Shown: positions 21,940-33,945 of the stretch, one piece after another
How positions within the stretch are numbered: position 1 is the stretch's first letter
Layout: every line of letters begins with the position of its first letter
Assembly: GCA_021234155.1 (NCBI GenBank)
Contig: JAJEKV010000062.1
Coordinates: forward strand, 184,001 to 248,000
Length of the DNA: 64,000 nucleotides
DNA from: Isoetes taiwanensis
Lineage: Eukaryota > Streptophyta > Lycopodiopsida > Isoetales > Isoetaceae
Direction: 5' to 3'
Translations under genes and position numbers: made by a program
Notes under the pieces: model-generated
What the model was told of the DNA's origin: nothing
Database searches by the model: none
Seen by the model: the letters and a program-made list of their open reading frames with translations, nothing else

Positions 21940-23840
21940 ATTATCCAGGTGACCAAAATGCTTTGCTTGGATTGTTGCAAAAATACAATATCAGACCTTA
22001 CAACAGACACCCAATTAGCTTCTTATAAGGCATTTTTTCCATTTCTAACTTCTCTGCTTCTATAATAGAACATTGCCAACTCCCTCAAAAACACTTTGGC
22101 GTGGGGGTTTTTTAATCCTAGTAGTATTACCTTGATATATCCTTTTGTGTTCCATAGGCCATTTGACCTTTAGGACGATAAAAATCAATTCAATTGAATT
22201 CAAATCTATTAATAGCTTTTGTCCTAGAACCGGTGGAGTACTCACACTGTTTGAATTCTCCATATTAAATCTACTGAAATCAATGTTTCTGCTTTATGTT
22301 AGTTTTAATATTTTGTTTTTCCTATCTCTTAAAACCTCCCTTCTAAGGAAATACTTCAAAGACCCTAAATCTATCATTTTAAATCATTGTTTTTGAGGAC
22401 CTCCTTGCACACTTCTAGAATTTTACCACTGTTTGCTACTAAGATACAGTTATCTACATGCAGAGCAGGATTACAATATTCTTTGCCATAGCATATATAA
22501 TATCCCATCATAGTTTAATTTTGTAAAACCTATCCTTTGAGAAATCTGTTCCTGAAAAGGAAGCACTGCCTTGATGACTGTCTTAACCCATATATAACAT
22601 GCTTTAGCTTCTATACTTCGACTTTATTATTATAGAAACTTGGAGCATGAGACATATAGATGTTCTCTTCAAGATCATCATTTAAAAATGCTATTTTAAC
22701 GTCCTTGTGGTGGATTTCAAGATCCAAGGCATTGCCAAGAGTATTCTAATACTTGCGAATTTAACCTATGGTGAGAATGTCTCTTCATAGTCTTTGCCCT
22801 TTTTCTGAGAATGACCCTTGGCTATTAACCTTGCCTTGGATCTTTTAGAGCCATCTACCTCCTACTTTATTTTGAATATCCACTTATTTCCTATTATATT
22901 TTTATCTCTTGGCCTTTTTACAACTTCAAAGGTGCCTATATCTTTAAATGACAGTAGTTCGTCATTATTCAAAGTTAGATGGTACGTTTGGTTCTCATAT
23001 GGTCATAATTGATGAAACCCTTTTATTTCTCTTGCTTTTCCCTGACAACTCTCTACCGTACGTTTGAGGATCATGCTTGACCATTTCTTGCAATTGGTTG
23101 TGGCTCACGAGTTGGTTGTGATGCAATTGGTTATTGCTCATGCTCATCTGCCTGTGATTCTATGATATCCTCTGTACTCTCTTGCACATCATCTACGTCA
23201 ATTTCTTGTTGTTATCTTCCTCATCTGACTCATCTATTTCTATGATACTATAATGTACATGTTTTGTTTTAAAATTTGCGTCTTCTTTCTCAAGCTTATG
23301 TTTAAACAATGTAAGCTCATTACTTTTGACATCCCTGCTTATAACAATTTAATAAAACTACATTTATATTATTTGCACTTGAGCACACATTCATGAACTT
23401 TGTCCACTCTTTTAGCAAAAAACTTGATTGTATTTCCAAACAACATGTTATATCCGATTTTTTCAAATACAAGCTTGAATCCAAGATTCATAAGCTGCCT
23501 GATCGAAATCAGGTTTTAGCTAATGTAAAAATACAAAGCACATTCTTTATGTTTACTAATTTTCCATGATTAAATAATTGTAGCAGCCTATTTCCTTCTA
23601 CTTTTTGCAAGTCGCCATTTTCCAATTGAACACGAGTGGTTGAACTATCTTTAATGTCTTTGAGAATGTCTGCAGATCCTACTATGGTCCTTTCTCCTCC
23701 ATTATCAATTACTAAGACATTCACATCATGATCAGCTTTAGGTTTTGAAACATAACTAGAAAGAATTGAATTGTGTTTTACATCTTCTTCTAGATCCTTG
23801 ACAGTCTCATAGATTTTTTTCTTAAAGAACATGTTACCAC
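21940..23840 (-). mobile_element. Minus-strand Ty1/copia remnant lacking integrase
   Basis: From the right: VLVIDNGGERTIVG (a decayed protease active site, usual LDSGAxxHM), then LENGDLQKVEG and HGKLVNIKNVL (GAG-pre-integrase region) in a 107-codon frame at 23,509-23,832. After a short linker the RT follows: RDKNIIGNKWIFKIK, KARLIAKGHSQKKGKDYEET, MILKRTSICL, FTKLNYDGI, MIDLGSLKYFL, FNMENSNSVSTP. The integrase core expected between protease and RT was not seen, which indicates an internal deletion. Multiple stops. No LTR was recognised at either side. Confidence 0.8.
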
Positions 23841-24829
23841 TTTATTTTATAAGGTCATAAAGTACAAATTAGGATAGTGAAAGAGCCGCATCATCCATCG
23901 TAACAAGGACATCCCTCCATACAATGTTCTTATCTTAAGGACTCATCATAGTGAGTAAGAAGGAGTTACACAATTGTTGCTTGATCTCAAGTAATAAGGG
24001 AAAGATGAACAAGTAAGAGCTCTAAAATATCATGTCGACTTTGCTTCAAACTGTCCATATAACTCGACAAATAAGAATGTAAACTTTTTCAAAGAATGAG
24101 GTAACAACCCCCAAAAAATCCTTTGACTGTAAATATTTTTAGAAAACAAATGCCGAACCCTAGTCCAAACTGGCGCCAATTGTGCACAAAACAATGCTCC
24201 ATTGTTCATTGTCGTAAACCACACATAGATTACAACCAGCTAACTTTTGTTTTGGCATTATGTACACAAATATTAACAGGAGCCTTGCATGTACCACTTG
24301 CTACAGAAGGACATTCACCTTTGGAAGAACATACTTCAACCACGTATTCAAATCACACCATATTCACATTGAGGCACTTGAAGCTGCCGTTCAAAAGAAG
24401 GAGATAGAGACTATGCCTGAAATAATAGTCGATAACAAGTCTGCACCAATTTTTCATCCATGAGATGAGGTCGTGAAGAAAGGAAAGGGATTTCCAACTC
24501 TAGCTCAAATTCTTATATTCTGAGGCGTCAACTTATACTTATCTCAAAATCATTGCCATTGGCCAAGTTGTCTATCAAGATACCAAGCTTCAAAAGTATG
24601 AACTCTTGCACGTAGACATTGCTTCTGAGTAGAAGAATGCATATCAGAAACAATAGGATCAAATGATCCAAAAGGAACCCAAGGAAGTGGAGAAGATGTC
24701 TAAAAACAATGCTCCATATCCATTTGTACCAATGGATGTACAACTCTCCATACCTTAAGCATACCCTTGAGAAAAGGCGAAGCATTGAAATAAATATGTC
24801 AGACCTTCAACTCCAACTCTATTGTATCT
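23841..24829. other. Unassigned stretch
   Basis: Short ORFs only. It may carry downstream parts of the PPR pseudogene to its right, but no PPR motif was convincing. Confidence 0.3.
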
Positions 24830-25560
24830 TTATCATAAGTCCTTAAAATTTGTCAAAAGACAACATATGAACACAGGCTTGAGTAGGAAAGAATCATCAA
24901 AGATTTCTTGCCTATCAATTTCACAAGTGTATGAATCCTTGCAAGATGAATACGGCAATAGTAAAAGATGTGTATGTTTGTACAATTTGCGTGCCAAAGG
25001 ACTATTCAATACTAATATAACCATATGGTATACCATCCTTGAATCGTCTAGTCTGCAATTGGTTAGCAAACATTTCCATGATGCATCATTAGGTTGTAGT
25101 GGCATATTATGGACCAAAGCTGCTGAACTGTCTAGCAATTCTACACAATCAACGAGGTCAATTATGCAATTATAATATTCTAACATTGGCACAACATGAC
25201 AAAAATTTCAACCATTCAAAGAAAACAATGACAACCCTCATCAAGGAGCACATCACGACATGCGAAAAGGTCACTAGAGTACGTAAGCTCATTAGGCATC
25301 ACATTTATTGGAAAAGAATAAAATGCATTTTTTTCAAAGCCATGCTAGGCATTATGCAGAAAATACTACTGACCATGACACGAGATCTCTTTGAGGCATG
25401 TATATGAAAAGTTGAAGGGCTTCCTCAAGCTTCCCCTCCTTAGCAAATGCATTTCCTTAAAGATCTTAAAACTTGTTCGCATGTTTAGCATAAGCTGCAA
25501 CCATGGAAGTAGTGGAAACTGCAACCATGGAAGTAGTGGAAACCACACCTTCTGAGGCAT
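24830..25560 (-). pseudogene. PPR protein pseudogene fragment (E-region type)
   Basis: Minus-strand reading from 25,440 gives a PPR block NELTYSSDLFACRDVLLDEG (usual EVTFVSVLxACSHAGLVDEG). A change of frame leads to LEYYNCIIDLVDCVELLDSS, AALVHNMPLQPNDASWKCLL and TNCRL, the canonical HYxCMIDLLGRAGxLxEAxxLIxxMPxxPNxxxWxxLLxxCR ending of plant PLS-type PPR proteins. Such proteins bind organellar RNA. One frameshift near 25,190 and the lack of other repeats make it a pseudogene. Its end faces the 26.4-kb PPR fragment on the other strand. Confidence 0.75.
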
Positions 25561-26430
25561 AAGTGGGGTGCAATGCAGAATTACCCTTGTTCTAAATAAG
25601 ATGCAAGCATGATATGATGTTCCATGTAAAATAATTCTGGGAATTTATAATGTCAAACAGTAAACACTGAACGAGCAACTGGAAGAGCTTTGCACTTGCC
25701 ATATGTCAAGAAGATTTCCCAAAGATATGTTGCGAGCCAGCCCATTGTGAATTATTCGCCGATTGAGACATCGCCCTTCAAATAGCCTTGCGATCCAAGG
25801 TAGATCGAACCCGTTGCTTTCATAGGGCTTGTATATTGCTTGCATGATCGTTCTTATGTATAATTTAAGCGGAAACAACACAATCCAGAATTTTTTTGTC
25901 GTTCTTTAGAGAGCCAAGTTGATCTAGTCGAGCGGAGCAGAAAATGTAGAGTTCAAAAACCACATATCTGACATAGGCAATCTTACTTGTTCAAAAGAGG
26001 TGGAGAGGCAGAAGGTCTAATGCTTTTTATCAGGGGTTGAACTTTATTGCAAATGTCAAATTTTACTACCTTAGAGATTATTGATCAAGAGGCAAAAGCT
26101 CCATGACAAAAGTATGTTAATGAATGTGATCCTACAATTATCGCGTTGTATCTATGGTCTTAAACCATAATATACTTTGAGGGAAGGATTAACATCCTCA
26201 TAATTATGTATAAAGCGAGTATCGAAGAATTACAGCCATCCAAATGCTAATCGTTTCTGTCCACGGAGCATCCTGGACTTTAATTGTTTCGCCAATTTTA
26301 TACATCAGACTTCAGACATTCTATCAGGGACTTGCTTTATAGATGAGTATGCTTGCTTGGAATGATCATATTTTATGCATTGTAAGTGTAAACTGTTCCA
26401 TATTGAAAGAATTTTCAAAAGTGTAAATGT
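25561..26430. other. No recognisable feature
   Basis: Spacer between two oppositely oriented PPR fragments. No gene or repeat was seen. Confidence 0.3.
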
Positions 26431-27170
26431 TTGTTCAAGCAATTTCATAGCAAGGCAAGGCTGAATTATTCTGCAATTTCAATAGCCAACAGCAACCCCA
26501 GGCCTTGCATTTATGAGGACATTGGGACCTTATGCAACAAGAATCTATATAACGGTTTCCTGAGTGTCAGGTCCATGCGCACATTATGTCTTGGGTGCAA
26601 GTGCGATGGTTTAATCGACAGTGCTTTTGTTGGCCTGTATGCCAGATGTGAAAGCATAGAGGATGCTTGTCTGGTGTTTAAAAAGCTACCTTCGTTCAGT
26701 GTTGTTTCATCCTGAAATGCCATGTAAGCTAGATGTGTGTTTTTACAGCAAGCTTGCTAGCGGTTTGATTTCCTACGCATATGAAATGTAGTTTCATGGA
26801 ATGCAATGATCTTTGGCTATGCTCAGTGTGACAATGGCGCCTAGACAAGAAATCTTTCTAGGCATATAAGACCGGAGAAGATGACATACATCAGTGTTCT
26901 GAATGCTTGCACCATGGTAGCAGCTATAGGATTGGGAAATGCTCACATGCTAGCACAGGACATAACATGGATATGGCTGTTGGTAATGCCTTGTGTGTGC
27001 AAAATGTGGAAACATAAAAGAGGCCTCTCAAGTGTTTGATATGAGTTCATGGAGTTGCAACCTTGCAGGATACTGGGAAGGCACAGATGCAGTTAACCTC
27101 TTCCAGAAGATGCATTTCAAAGATATAAAGATAGCTACTGTTGGGTTTCTATATTGAGACCCTAATTTAC
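26431..27170 (+). pseudogene. PPR protein pseudogene fragment (N-terminal repeats)
   Basis: The first frame (26,431-26,715) holds DSAFVGLYARCESIEDACLV and FKKLPSFSVVSS (usual VxxxLVxMYAKCGxIExAxxVFDxMPxRxVVSWNAM). Later frames give VSWNAMIFGYAQC-like text at about 26,790, PEKMTYISVLNACTMVAAIG near 26,870 and VNLFQKMHFKDIKI near 27,090. The order of motifs fits about two and a half PLS repeats. Several frameshifts and stops are present. Same strand as the 30.9-kb PPR tail, so the two may once have been one gene. Confidence 0.7.
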
Positions 27171-28499
27171 AATAACATGGTTTATTGGCCCCAAAGAAGA
27201 TACTTTTGTGAACGGTTTTGATGCCAGGTTGTTTCACTGTTTAAAGTTGAGGCGTTTGATAATCATGCTGTGTACATCTCACCCAAAGAGACAGAAGCAT
27301 ATTACATAACCATTGTGCGTGTCTCATAAATTAACCATGGACAGGTCTAAACAAAAATGCTTGAGCACATGACAAGTTCGGATTTGAAATGATATGTTTA
27401 TCATGAATACGTTGATTACCTTAAAGTTTTTATAAGGTCTAAAACAGACATAGTTAGGTAGTCATGTGGCATGTGGCTTCTGAGCAATGGTAACGGGCAC
27501 ATGCCAACGCCTGGGTTGCAATTAAGTTCTGTAGAATTAAGTTGCCAAAGACTATTTTTGCCATGAATTTTCTGGTGAAGACTTTCTTCATTGCCATTGG
27601 AGAGCAGGCTATTCTAAGTAGAGTGTTATGCATCTGATGAGGCGCAATAGCAGAAAGAGTAGCATGCACTTGGGAGAAGTATTGCATAGCGGTTGGTGCA
27701 GGTTAAATAAAAGAACTATAGCTTGGCTATTTATGCTTGTTTTTTATAAGTCATAACAGAAAGCAATGTGATTTCCTTAGAAATTGTAAAGAAAAGAAAG
27801 CATGAGATTAGAATACCTTAAAAGGTACTGGTGGCTATTATAAATACAAATCGCCTTTAGCCCTCTGATTCCTTCTTCATTATTTGTGCATTTTTCTCAT
27901 ACTGTAAGCAGATTCCTGATGCAAAGCAGAGGATCTGTGACAGAGGAGCATTGAGAACATGTTGCAGCTTACCATACCGAGATGTCATTTTTTATCATTT
28001 AAGACCAATAATTGAATGCAGACAAAAACCCTTGGAAGATACTACAACTTGCAATATGCTGCTGGGCAGGGCCACTTGTTAGACACTACAACTCGCCTGT
28101 GGGTATGAATCTTAAGAATTTAAAGTGCAAGAGGACATGGCCACTGCTGCAAAAAACAGCTGCCTTAGAGGGCAGATGGATAAACATTTCAGATGCTGTG
28201 CAGGAGAGCAAAAAAGTGTCAAAAATGGGTACGAAATACAAGATTTTTGACAGGATGCTGCTTCTCCAATGCTGAGCACATCTGCTTGCGTCACTAAGAT
28301 TCTTGCAAACAAAGCCACCCATTCATTTTTTGACTTCTGTCATCAATTTAACCCACTTATTAGAGACTTTAAAGGACAACGTGGCTAAGGGTGACAAAAT
28401 TGGATGCAGATGGGCCCTTTTTGTGAAACCCTTAGGAAACTTCAATATTTCATTTAAAAGGCTCGCCCACTCCTCAATGTCCATGTAGGCCGAGCTGCA
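27171..28499. other. Unassigned stretch upstream of the dioxygenase pseudogene
   Basis: Only short ORFs; an 87-codon plus frame at 28,012-28,275 has no recognised motif. It would contain the former promoter of the dioxygenase if it had one. No clear TATA box close to the ATG. Confidence 0.3.
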
Positions 28500-29948
28500 A
28501 TGGCTGTCCCTGTGCTCGACCTTCATGAACTTGAGAGCCAGTCTGGATTGAATCAACTAGACCTTGCATGCAGAAACTGGGGAGCCTTTCAAGTCTGTTT
28601 CTAAACTCTGTCTATATCCAATGTTGGTTTATCTACTAACACAACTGTGTTTCATAGGTTGTTAATCATGGAATTTCTGAGTCATTACTCGATGATGTAC
28701 AAAGGGTGACTGAGGAGTTCTTCAGCCAAAATACCACAATATATGAGAAGAGTAGCATGGGTCTGGAAGGTTTTGGGACCTTTTTTAATCCATCTGGGTC
28801 TCAGTCACTTGACTGGGGCCAAGCAATGTTCTTCTTTATTCCACCATCACCCTCCACTCATTGGCCGCTCTTGCCTACAACCTACAGGTATACCATTATA
28901 GCATATACATTTCTTAAAATAAAATGGTGCTATTGTTTTATAATGGGTGTGCTAAGTGGTCCCTCTCGTAAAAATAGTTGCCATGGTTAACCCACATCAA
29001 GAGTTGGAAACTTTGAATTGAAGGAGAGATAAATTGAATTGTTTGAAGTTAAATGAGAAAAAAGATGAAGGTGAAGTTTTGGCCTAACTAAAGATGATAC
29101 ATATTGGCTAATGAAGATTGTACTAATTATGTGAAATTCTTCATGCTATTATTTCCTTAACATTTAGTTAAAAATTATTTCTTAGCCATGAAGCGCCACA
29201 AATATGTGTGTTGACAATGTGCTTCCTTTTTTTTTCCTATTTGATCATATTACTGATTTTTACCTTGTCTTTGAAAGAACCATATTTTCTACGTACGCCA
29301 ATGAAGTGAAGAAATTGGTAAACAAATTACTATATGGAATGTCATTAGCTTTGGGACTGGAACCTCAATTTCTTCAAGATATTAGCAAGTTAAGTGACTT
29401 TCAAGGAATGCGTTTGAATGATTATCCACCTTGTTCACACTCAAACTCAGTATTTGGACTAAGGCCACATTCAGATGGCACAGGCCTTACTGTCCTCCTT
29501 CAAAACAAGGTTGATGGATTAGAAGTGATGAAGGATGGCACCTGGCATTTAGTAAATTTCCTGCCTCATGCCTTGGTAGTGAACATTGGGGACCATCTAG
29601 AGGTACACTAATAACTCTCTCTTTTTTTTTTTAAGCTTGACCCATTTCTAAGCTTGGAATGTTCCCTTAAATAATTTAATTTCTTCTAGATCTTAACGAA
29701 TGGAGAGTATCGAAGTGTGGAGCATCGAAGCTATCGCTCATAAAAGCGCATAAACGGTTTTCTCGGTAACTTTTCATTGTCCTCCTGATGATTTTGTTAT
29801 GGCACCAATTAAAAGTCTTACTACATCTACTCGGCCATCAATGTTCACTTGCATCACAGTAAAAGAATTTCGGATGGCATATAGGAAGCAGCCATTAAAT
29901 GGAAAAAATCATATGAAAATAGTGAAATCTGGGGACATTCTGCCCTAA
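28500..29948 (+). pseudogene. 2-oxoglutarate/Fe(II)-dependent dioxygenase pseudogene, four exons
   Basis: Exons: 28,500-28,592 (MAVPVLDLHELESQSG, then RNWGAFQ), 28,658-28,887 (VVNHGISESLLDDVQ...), 29,278-29,602 and 29,690-29,948, all with GT-AG introns and matching phases. Exon 3 has NDYPPC and RPHSDGTGLTVLLQN, giving the first His and the Asp of the iron triad. Exon 4 has LTNGEYRSVEHR with the second His and the FHCPPDDFVMAP tail. The product would be about 300 residues, normal for plant DOXC enzymes (gibberellin, flavonoid or related metabolism). Three small insertions after EHR (+1, +1, +2) destroy the frame just where the 2OG-binding RxS segment should lie. Exons 1-3 are open. Substrate cannot be inferred. 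Confidence 0.85.
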
Positions 29949-30161
29949 CTATATAGCGCTTTCTAGAGTCATATTTCGAGTTCGACCGAAATTCATGTTG
30001 TACTACAGATGTATGTACAAATATATGAATCGAGTGGATGCCATAGGAGTTCTATTTATGAATAAGAAGCTGCTTTATCCTTAAATATTATTAGCAAAAT
30101 ACTTGCATCTTCCTGATATCAAGCTATTCATTCTTTTCTTTGCCCTCTTCCCTCCCCCCCC
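29949..30161. other. Downstream spacer
   Basis: Short AT-rich spacer after the dioxygenase stop codon. No clear poly(A) signal was fixed. Confidence 0.3.
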
Positions 30162-30272
30162 ACAAACAAACAAACAAACAAACAAACAAACAAACAAACA
30201 AACAAACAAACAAACAAACAAACAAACAAACAAAAAAAGACCTCCCTTTTCTTTTCTTTTCTTTTCTTTTTT
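30162..30272. repeat. (CAAA)n and (TTTTC)n microsatellites
   Basis: About 18 near-perfect CAAA units (30,162-30,237) are followed by TTTTC units (30,245-30,272). These tracts create the spurious TNKQ and CLFV reading frames here. Confidence 0.95.
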
Positions 30273-30390
30273 GCTTCTTCTCAACTTTTGCTGATAGCAC
30301 TCGGCATGCTTGCTGAGTGTCCACCTTGGTATGGTAGAGCTCGCATTGGCACCCTCATTGAGTTTGCCAATATTTACTCGTCAATATCTA

Positions 30391-30531
30391 GCATAATAAC
30401 AGGGGGTTTCCTTTGTGTTTTGTGTTTTTTGTATGCTTTTCAATATGGTTTTGCTATGATTTGATTGATGTATTCGTTCGACTGTACCAAATAGTATCTC
30501 TAGAATGCACCCTTTTTTTGCTGTTGATTTT
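30391..30531 (+). repeat. Dispersed repeat family R1, copy 1
   Basis: Begins GCATAATAACAGGGGGTTT and ends near CTCTAGAATGCACCC plus a TTGATTTTA-like phrase. About 140 bp of it match a second copy at 42,794-42,935, and the first 40 bp match a third at 43,655. Non-coding; family unknown. Confidence 0.75.
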
Positions 30532-30779
30532 AAAAAGAAGGACAGATCGTGTGGTCGTTTGTATCTTTATATCTTTCCTCCTGCTTTTGTCAATGGAATT
30601 ATTTTTTTTTCATTTTTGTGAACATGTAGAGGCCATTCAGCTTAGGGATTCGAGGCCCATAGAAAAATTGATTTCAGTTCATATAGTTTTATTTGGGGTG
30701 TTGGGGATGCAACATTTGCATCAGAATATGGTATGGCACGGCTACATCTAGCAGACGCCTAGTTATCCATCAGGTATAT

Positions 30780-31330
30780 CGGACCTGTCTAGAATTCCAT
30801 TTGCATACTATTTTACATAACGCTCTGATATGGTTCCAACGGTTCACCAGTTTTAAGGAAATCAAGATGGTAAGTCTTCATAGCTATGATCTGGTTTCAA
30901 CAGTTCATCTGTTTTAAAGAAATGAAGATCATACGTTTCCACAGCTCTGCCCTATTTTGCCACTTGTTAAGTATTATTCTGGCCGAAAGATATGGCAGCA
31001 GCCATTTTTATTGCCTGACATGCAGTATCTCAGGATAATGAGAGAAATTGATGGCATAAACCACTTTTTCCATGTTACTTGCATGGTGGATCTTCTGGGG
31101 CAGGCAATACATTTCAAGGAAGCAAGACGTAACCTGGGAAAAAATCATTACAGGATATTCTTAATATGGCCAATACAATTTGGCCCTCAATGCTTTCACA
31201 CGTGCATCAGCCTCCTACAATATGAAGATGTCATGGGATGTCGATCCATATCCAGGTTACGCTTCTTTGAATGCAAAGGTAGTACGTGAAGCAACACAAG
31301 GTATGCAGCAACATGAGGCATACTTCAAGT
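30780..31330 (+). pseudogene. PPR protein pseudogene fragment (C-terminal part)
   Basis: INHFFHVTCMVDLLGQAIHF (31,050-31,110) matches the HYxCMVDLLGRAGxLxEA block of plant PPR proteins. Later, in another frame, SYNMKMSWDVDPYPGYASLN resembles the E-region text CxxxxDVxxGxxxAxxIxELDPxxxGYxxLSNIY with a deletion. Strongly decayed. It may be the continuation of the 26.4-kb fragment. Confidence 0.55.
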
Positions 31331-32149
31331 AATTCTTTTGTTAGGTTATATACTATTTCTCAATTTTCATTTGTATTGTGTGCTATTATCTTTATATCCT
31401 TATCTGGCACATGAGCATGAGATGAGCATGAAGAATCTGACATGTTAATATGTTTGTTTCCAAGTTGGTATATTTTCTTTGTCTCTAATTGTGTAGATAG
31501 CATTTTTGTATGTAGGCCTTTTACATTGCCTACAAACATTAATAGGTGACATAACATATTAGCTTCTATGGATTTTGTCATCCCTTGTATGTAGGACCTA
31601 TCAAGTACAAATTGGAAATAATCAAAGATGAACTCTATAGTTTGGCTGCTTGACGCACAGAAAATTGACATCTAAATTGGCATCCATAATGCGACAACTA
31701 TGTTGTGCCTAGAATGGCACGTTGTACTGTAATGGAATAGGTTGCAGTGTTCATATGATTGGGGATATTTTTCCAATTTGGTTTATGTTTGAAGATAGTG
31801 TTAACAATTTAAATTTTGGACGAGAGTACTCCCATGTCTTTTTCTTGGTGGTTCTGGTAAAAGTTGTGCTTATTCTGAAGTGAAGTGCCCAAGTATTTAC
31901 GTTCATTCCGGTGTTTATGCCCAACCATTTAAGTTGCCTTGCGATTCTATGACACGCCATGCAAGGCAAATATTGGTTGTTGTGGATATATGATGATCTT
32001 ACGTTTAGCAAATCTTAACTCCATCCACTTGTGGAGATGTTTGATTATTCCCCACAACATCCAAGATGGCACTTTTTAAATAAGCGACAACATAGGTGCC
32101 ATTGCAAAGGACAGGATTTAAGTGGTCTTCACGGCTATATTGTCTTAGG
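31331..32149. other. No recognisable gene
   Basis: AT-rich stretch; an 86-codon minus frame at 31,751-32,011 has no motif I know. Confidence 0.3.
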
Positions 32150-32510
32150 CAAGGCCCCGAATGGGCCAAGATTTGTTTAAATTAACACAAACCATTACAT
32201 CTAATGCTTTTAAATTAAAATCCCCCTGAAACCCCTTTTGGTTTGGGTGCATATTCACACGGGGGGTGCGTAGGGCACAAAGAATATGGGGAATGTATGC
32301 CAAATGAGGCTCTTCAAATTTGAGATCAAACTTGAATACATCTGAAGGGGCTCTTGTCTAATATAGTGTAGACTGCAAATCTGAGCCTACATCTAGCTAA
32401 ATCTAAGCCGTACACTTATCTAAACCTAAACATGCCAAGTGTAGTTTGCCACCACTGACACCTAGCATGTGCACACTGTCAACCACTAAGTGGTTAACAC
32501 CGTCTCCCCC
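32150..32510 (+). repeat. Dispersed repeat family R2, copy 1 (longest)
   Basis: Runs from AAGGCCCCGAATGGGCC to the palindrome-like AACCACTAAGTGGTTAACAC. The left half matches 43,750-43,980 (shared phrase TTTGGTTTGGGTGCATATTC then ACACGGGGGGTG). The right half matches, inverted, the segment now split between 53,979-54,079 and 60,060-60,174. Non-coding. Confidence 0.8.
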
Positions 32511-33945
32511 AAAAAGTTTTTTAGCACAAAAATAGGTACAGATTTTTATAAAAGAAGTCGGCCATTTACAACATGGTGTTAAAAAATTAGGGGTGTAAAT
32601 AATGGTAATGGTTGGGTTTTGTCGCCGAAAGATGATCGTGAGCACGTGGAGTCAAAACGGAATGCCCAAATAATGTCGATGCTTGATGGGCCGTAAGCAA
32701 TGTAAGTGGGCTAAAAAGATGTAAGAATTTGTGGCCAATTTGTTGCATCTTTTTTTGGGTTAAAATTACTTGGCCGTCCGTTAGGGCTTCTTTTTTTTGC
32801 CTTGGGCTTCATATCGAATGATCGGTTTGCAGCGGGCAGAATTGGAAGTTTTATGAAAACACGCATGGTGGATTTGCGAACGTGATGCTGCCAGAATTTG
32901 GCCGAATTTGTTGGAGGCCTACGGCTTGGTGCGGCGTGGTTGGGTGCAGGTGTGGATCGGCTCAAGGAGAGCCAACCGTTGTCTTTAGTTTGCAGTGCAA
33001 AGAAGCTTCAACAGAATAGGCATGGTCAGATCAGATTGGATGCGATGAGATTGGGTGAACAGATTCAGTTGCGATTTCATGAAAGAGGGTGTGGAGTTAA
33101 TATGGGTTTAGCTGGTGGTTTGGGCAGCCAGGGTTGAAGAATCGGTTTTCAAAATCGTGACTCAGAATCACTGGATTGATTGTTGGAGCCCTGTAATATT
33201 AGAAATCCAAAGTATCCGATTAGGATGGGTCGTGCAGTTTCTGGATGTGGCACTAATCTGTCCAGTTTGAGACGTCAGTTTTGCAGTGAAGCCTGTTCTA
33301 TATTTTCTTGTGTTTCTATACTTCTTATCTCATATTTTTCAAAGCTGCATAACCTTCTTTGCTTAGTTCTCTTTGTTTCTCTCTGTTTCTATGCATCATA
33401 TTCTTTTGCGGTCTTGTCCATTCTTGCGGAGCTGTGTTTGCAGCTAATCTTCTCTTCTCTTTCTTTGTCGGATTTAGAACAGGGCATGCTGCCCTGGGCT
33501 AGGCATATGTTGCCACGTGTACGGCCCACATTTTTTGTGCATTTCAATAGTTGGGGAATCAATGGTGGTTTTTGTTTTTTAATGTTTTTGAAAAGGCGAT
33601 TAGGATGAGTATGGCAATTAGGATGGCAAGATACCAACCATCGAATTAGGTTAATAGTATCATATCAAGTTACGCAATCATTCGAAGCAGTGTTGGGCCA
33701 ACCTTCCAATCTTGCCAACCAGCCGAGGTTGGCCAAGGTTGGAGAGGTTGGTCCGAGAATGCCAACTGACGTTGGCATTTGTCTAATTATCAGAGTACAA
33801 AGAATATGGAATTACATGGAATTTATATCTACAAATTTCAACAGGAAAATGTTATTCGGAAAGAGGAAAATTTTTGGGTCTGTTTGAGCACAGAACAGAG
33901 TGTCGGATTTGGTCTGTTTAGGAAAAAAATCCACAAATTACAAGA
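32511..33945. other. Unassigned stretch
   Basis: Two plus-strand frames of 79 and 142 codons (32,898-33,137; 33,180-33,608) have no recognised motif. A pair of CCAACCTT/AAGGTTGG inverted motifs lies near 33,695-33,745. No gene is supported. Confidence 0.3.

Noticed and set aside
30081-30324. Reading frames rich in CLFV or TNKQ repeats
   Set aside because: They are translations of the (CAAA)n microsatellite.
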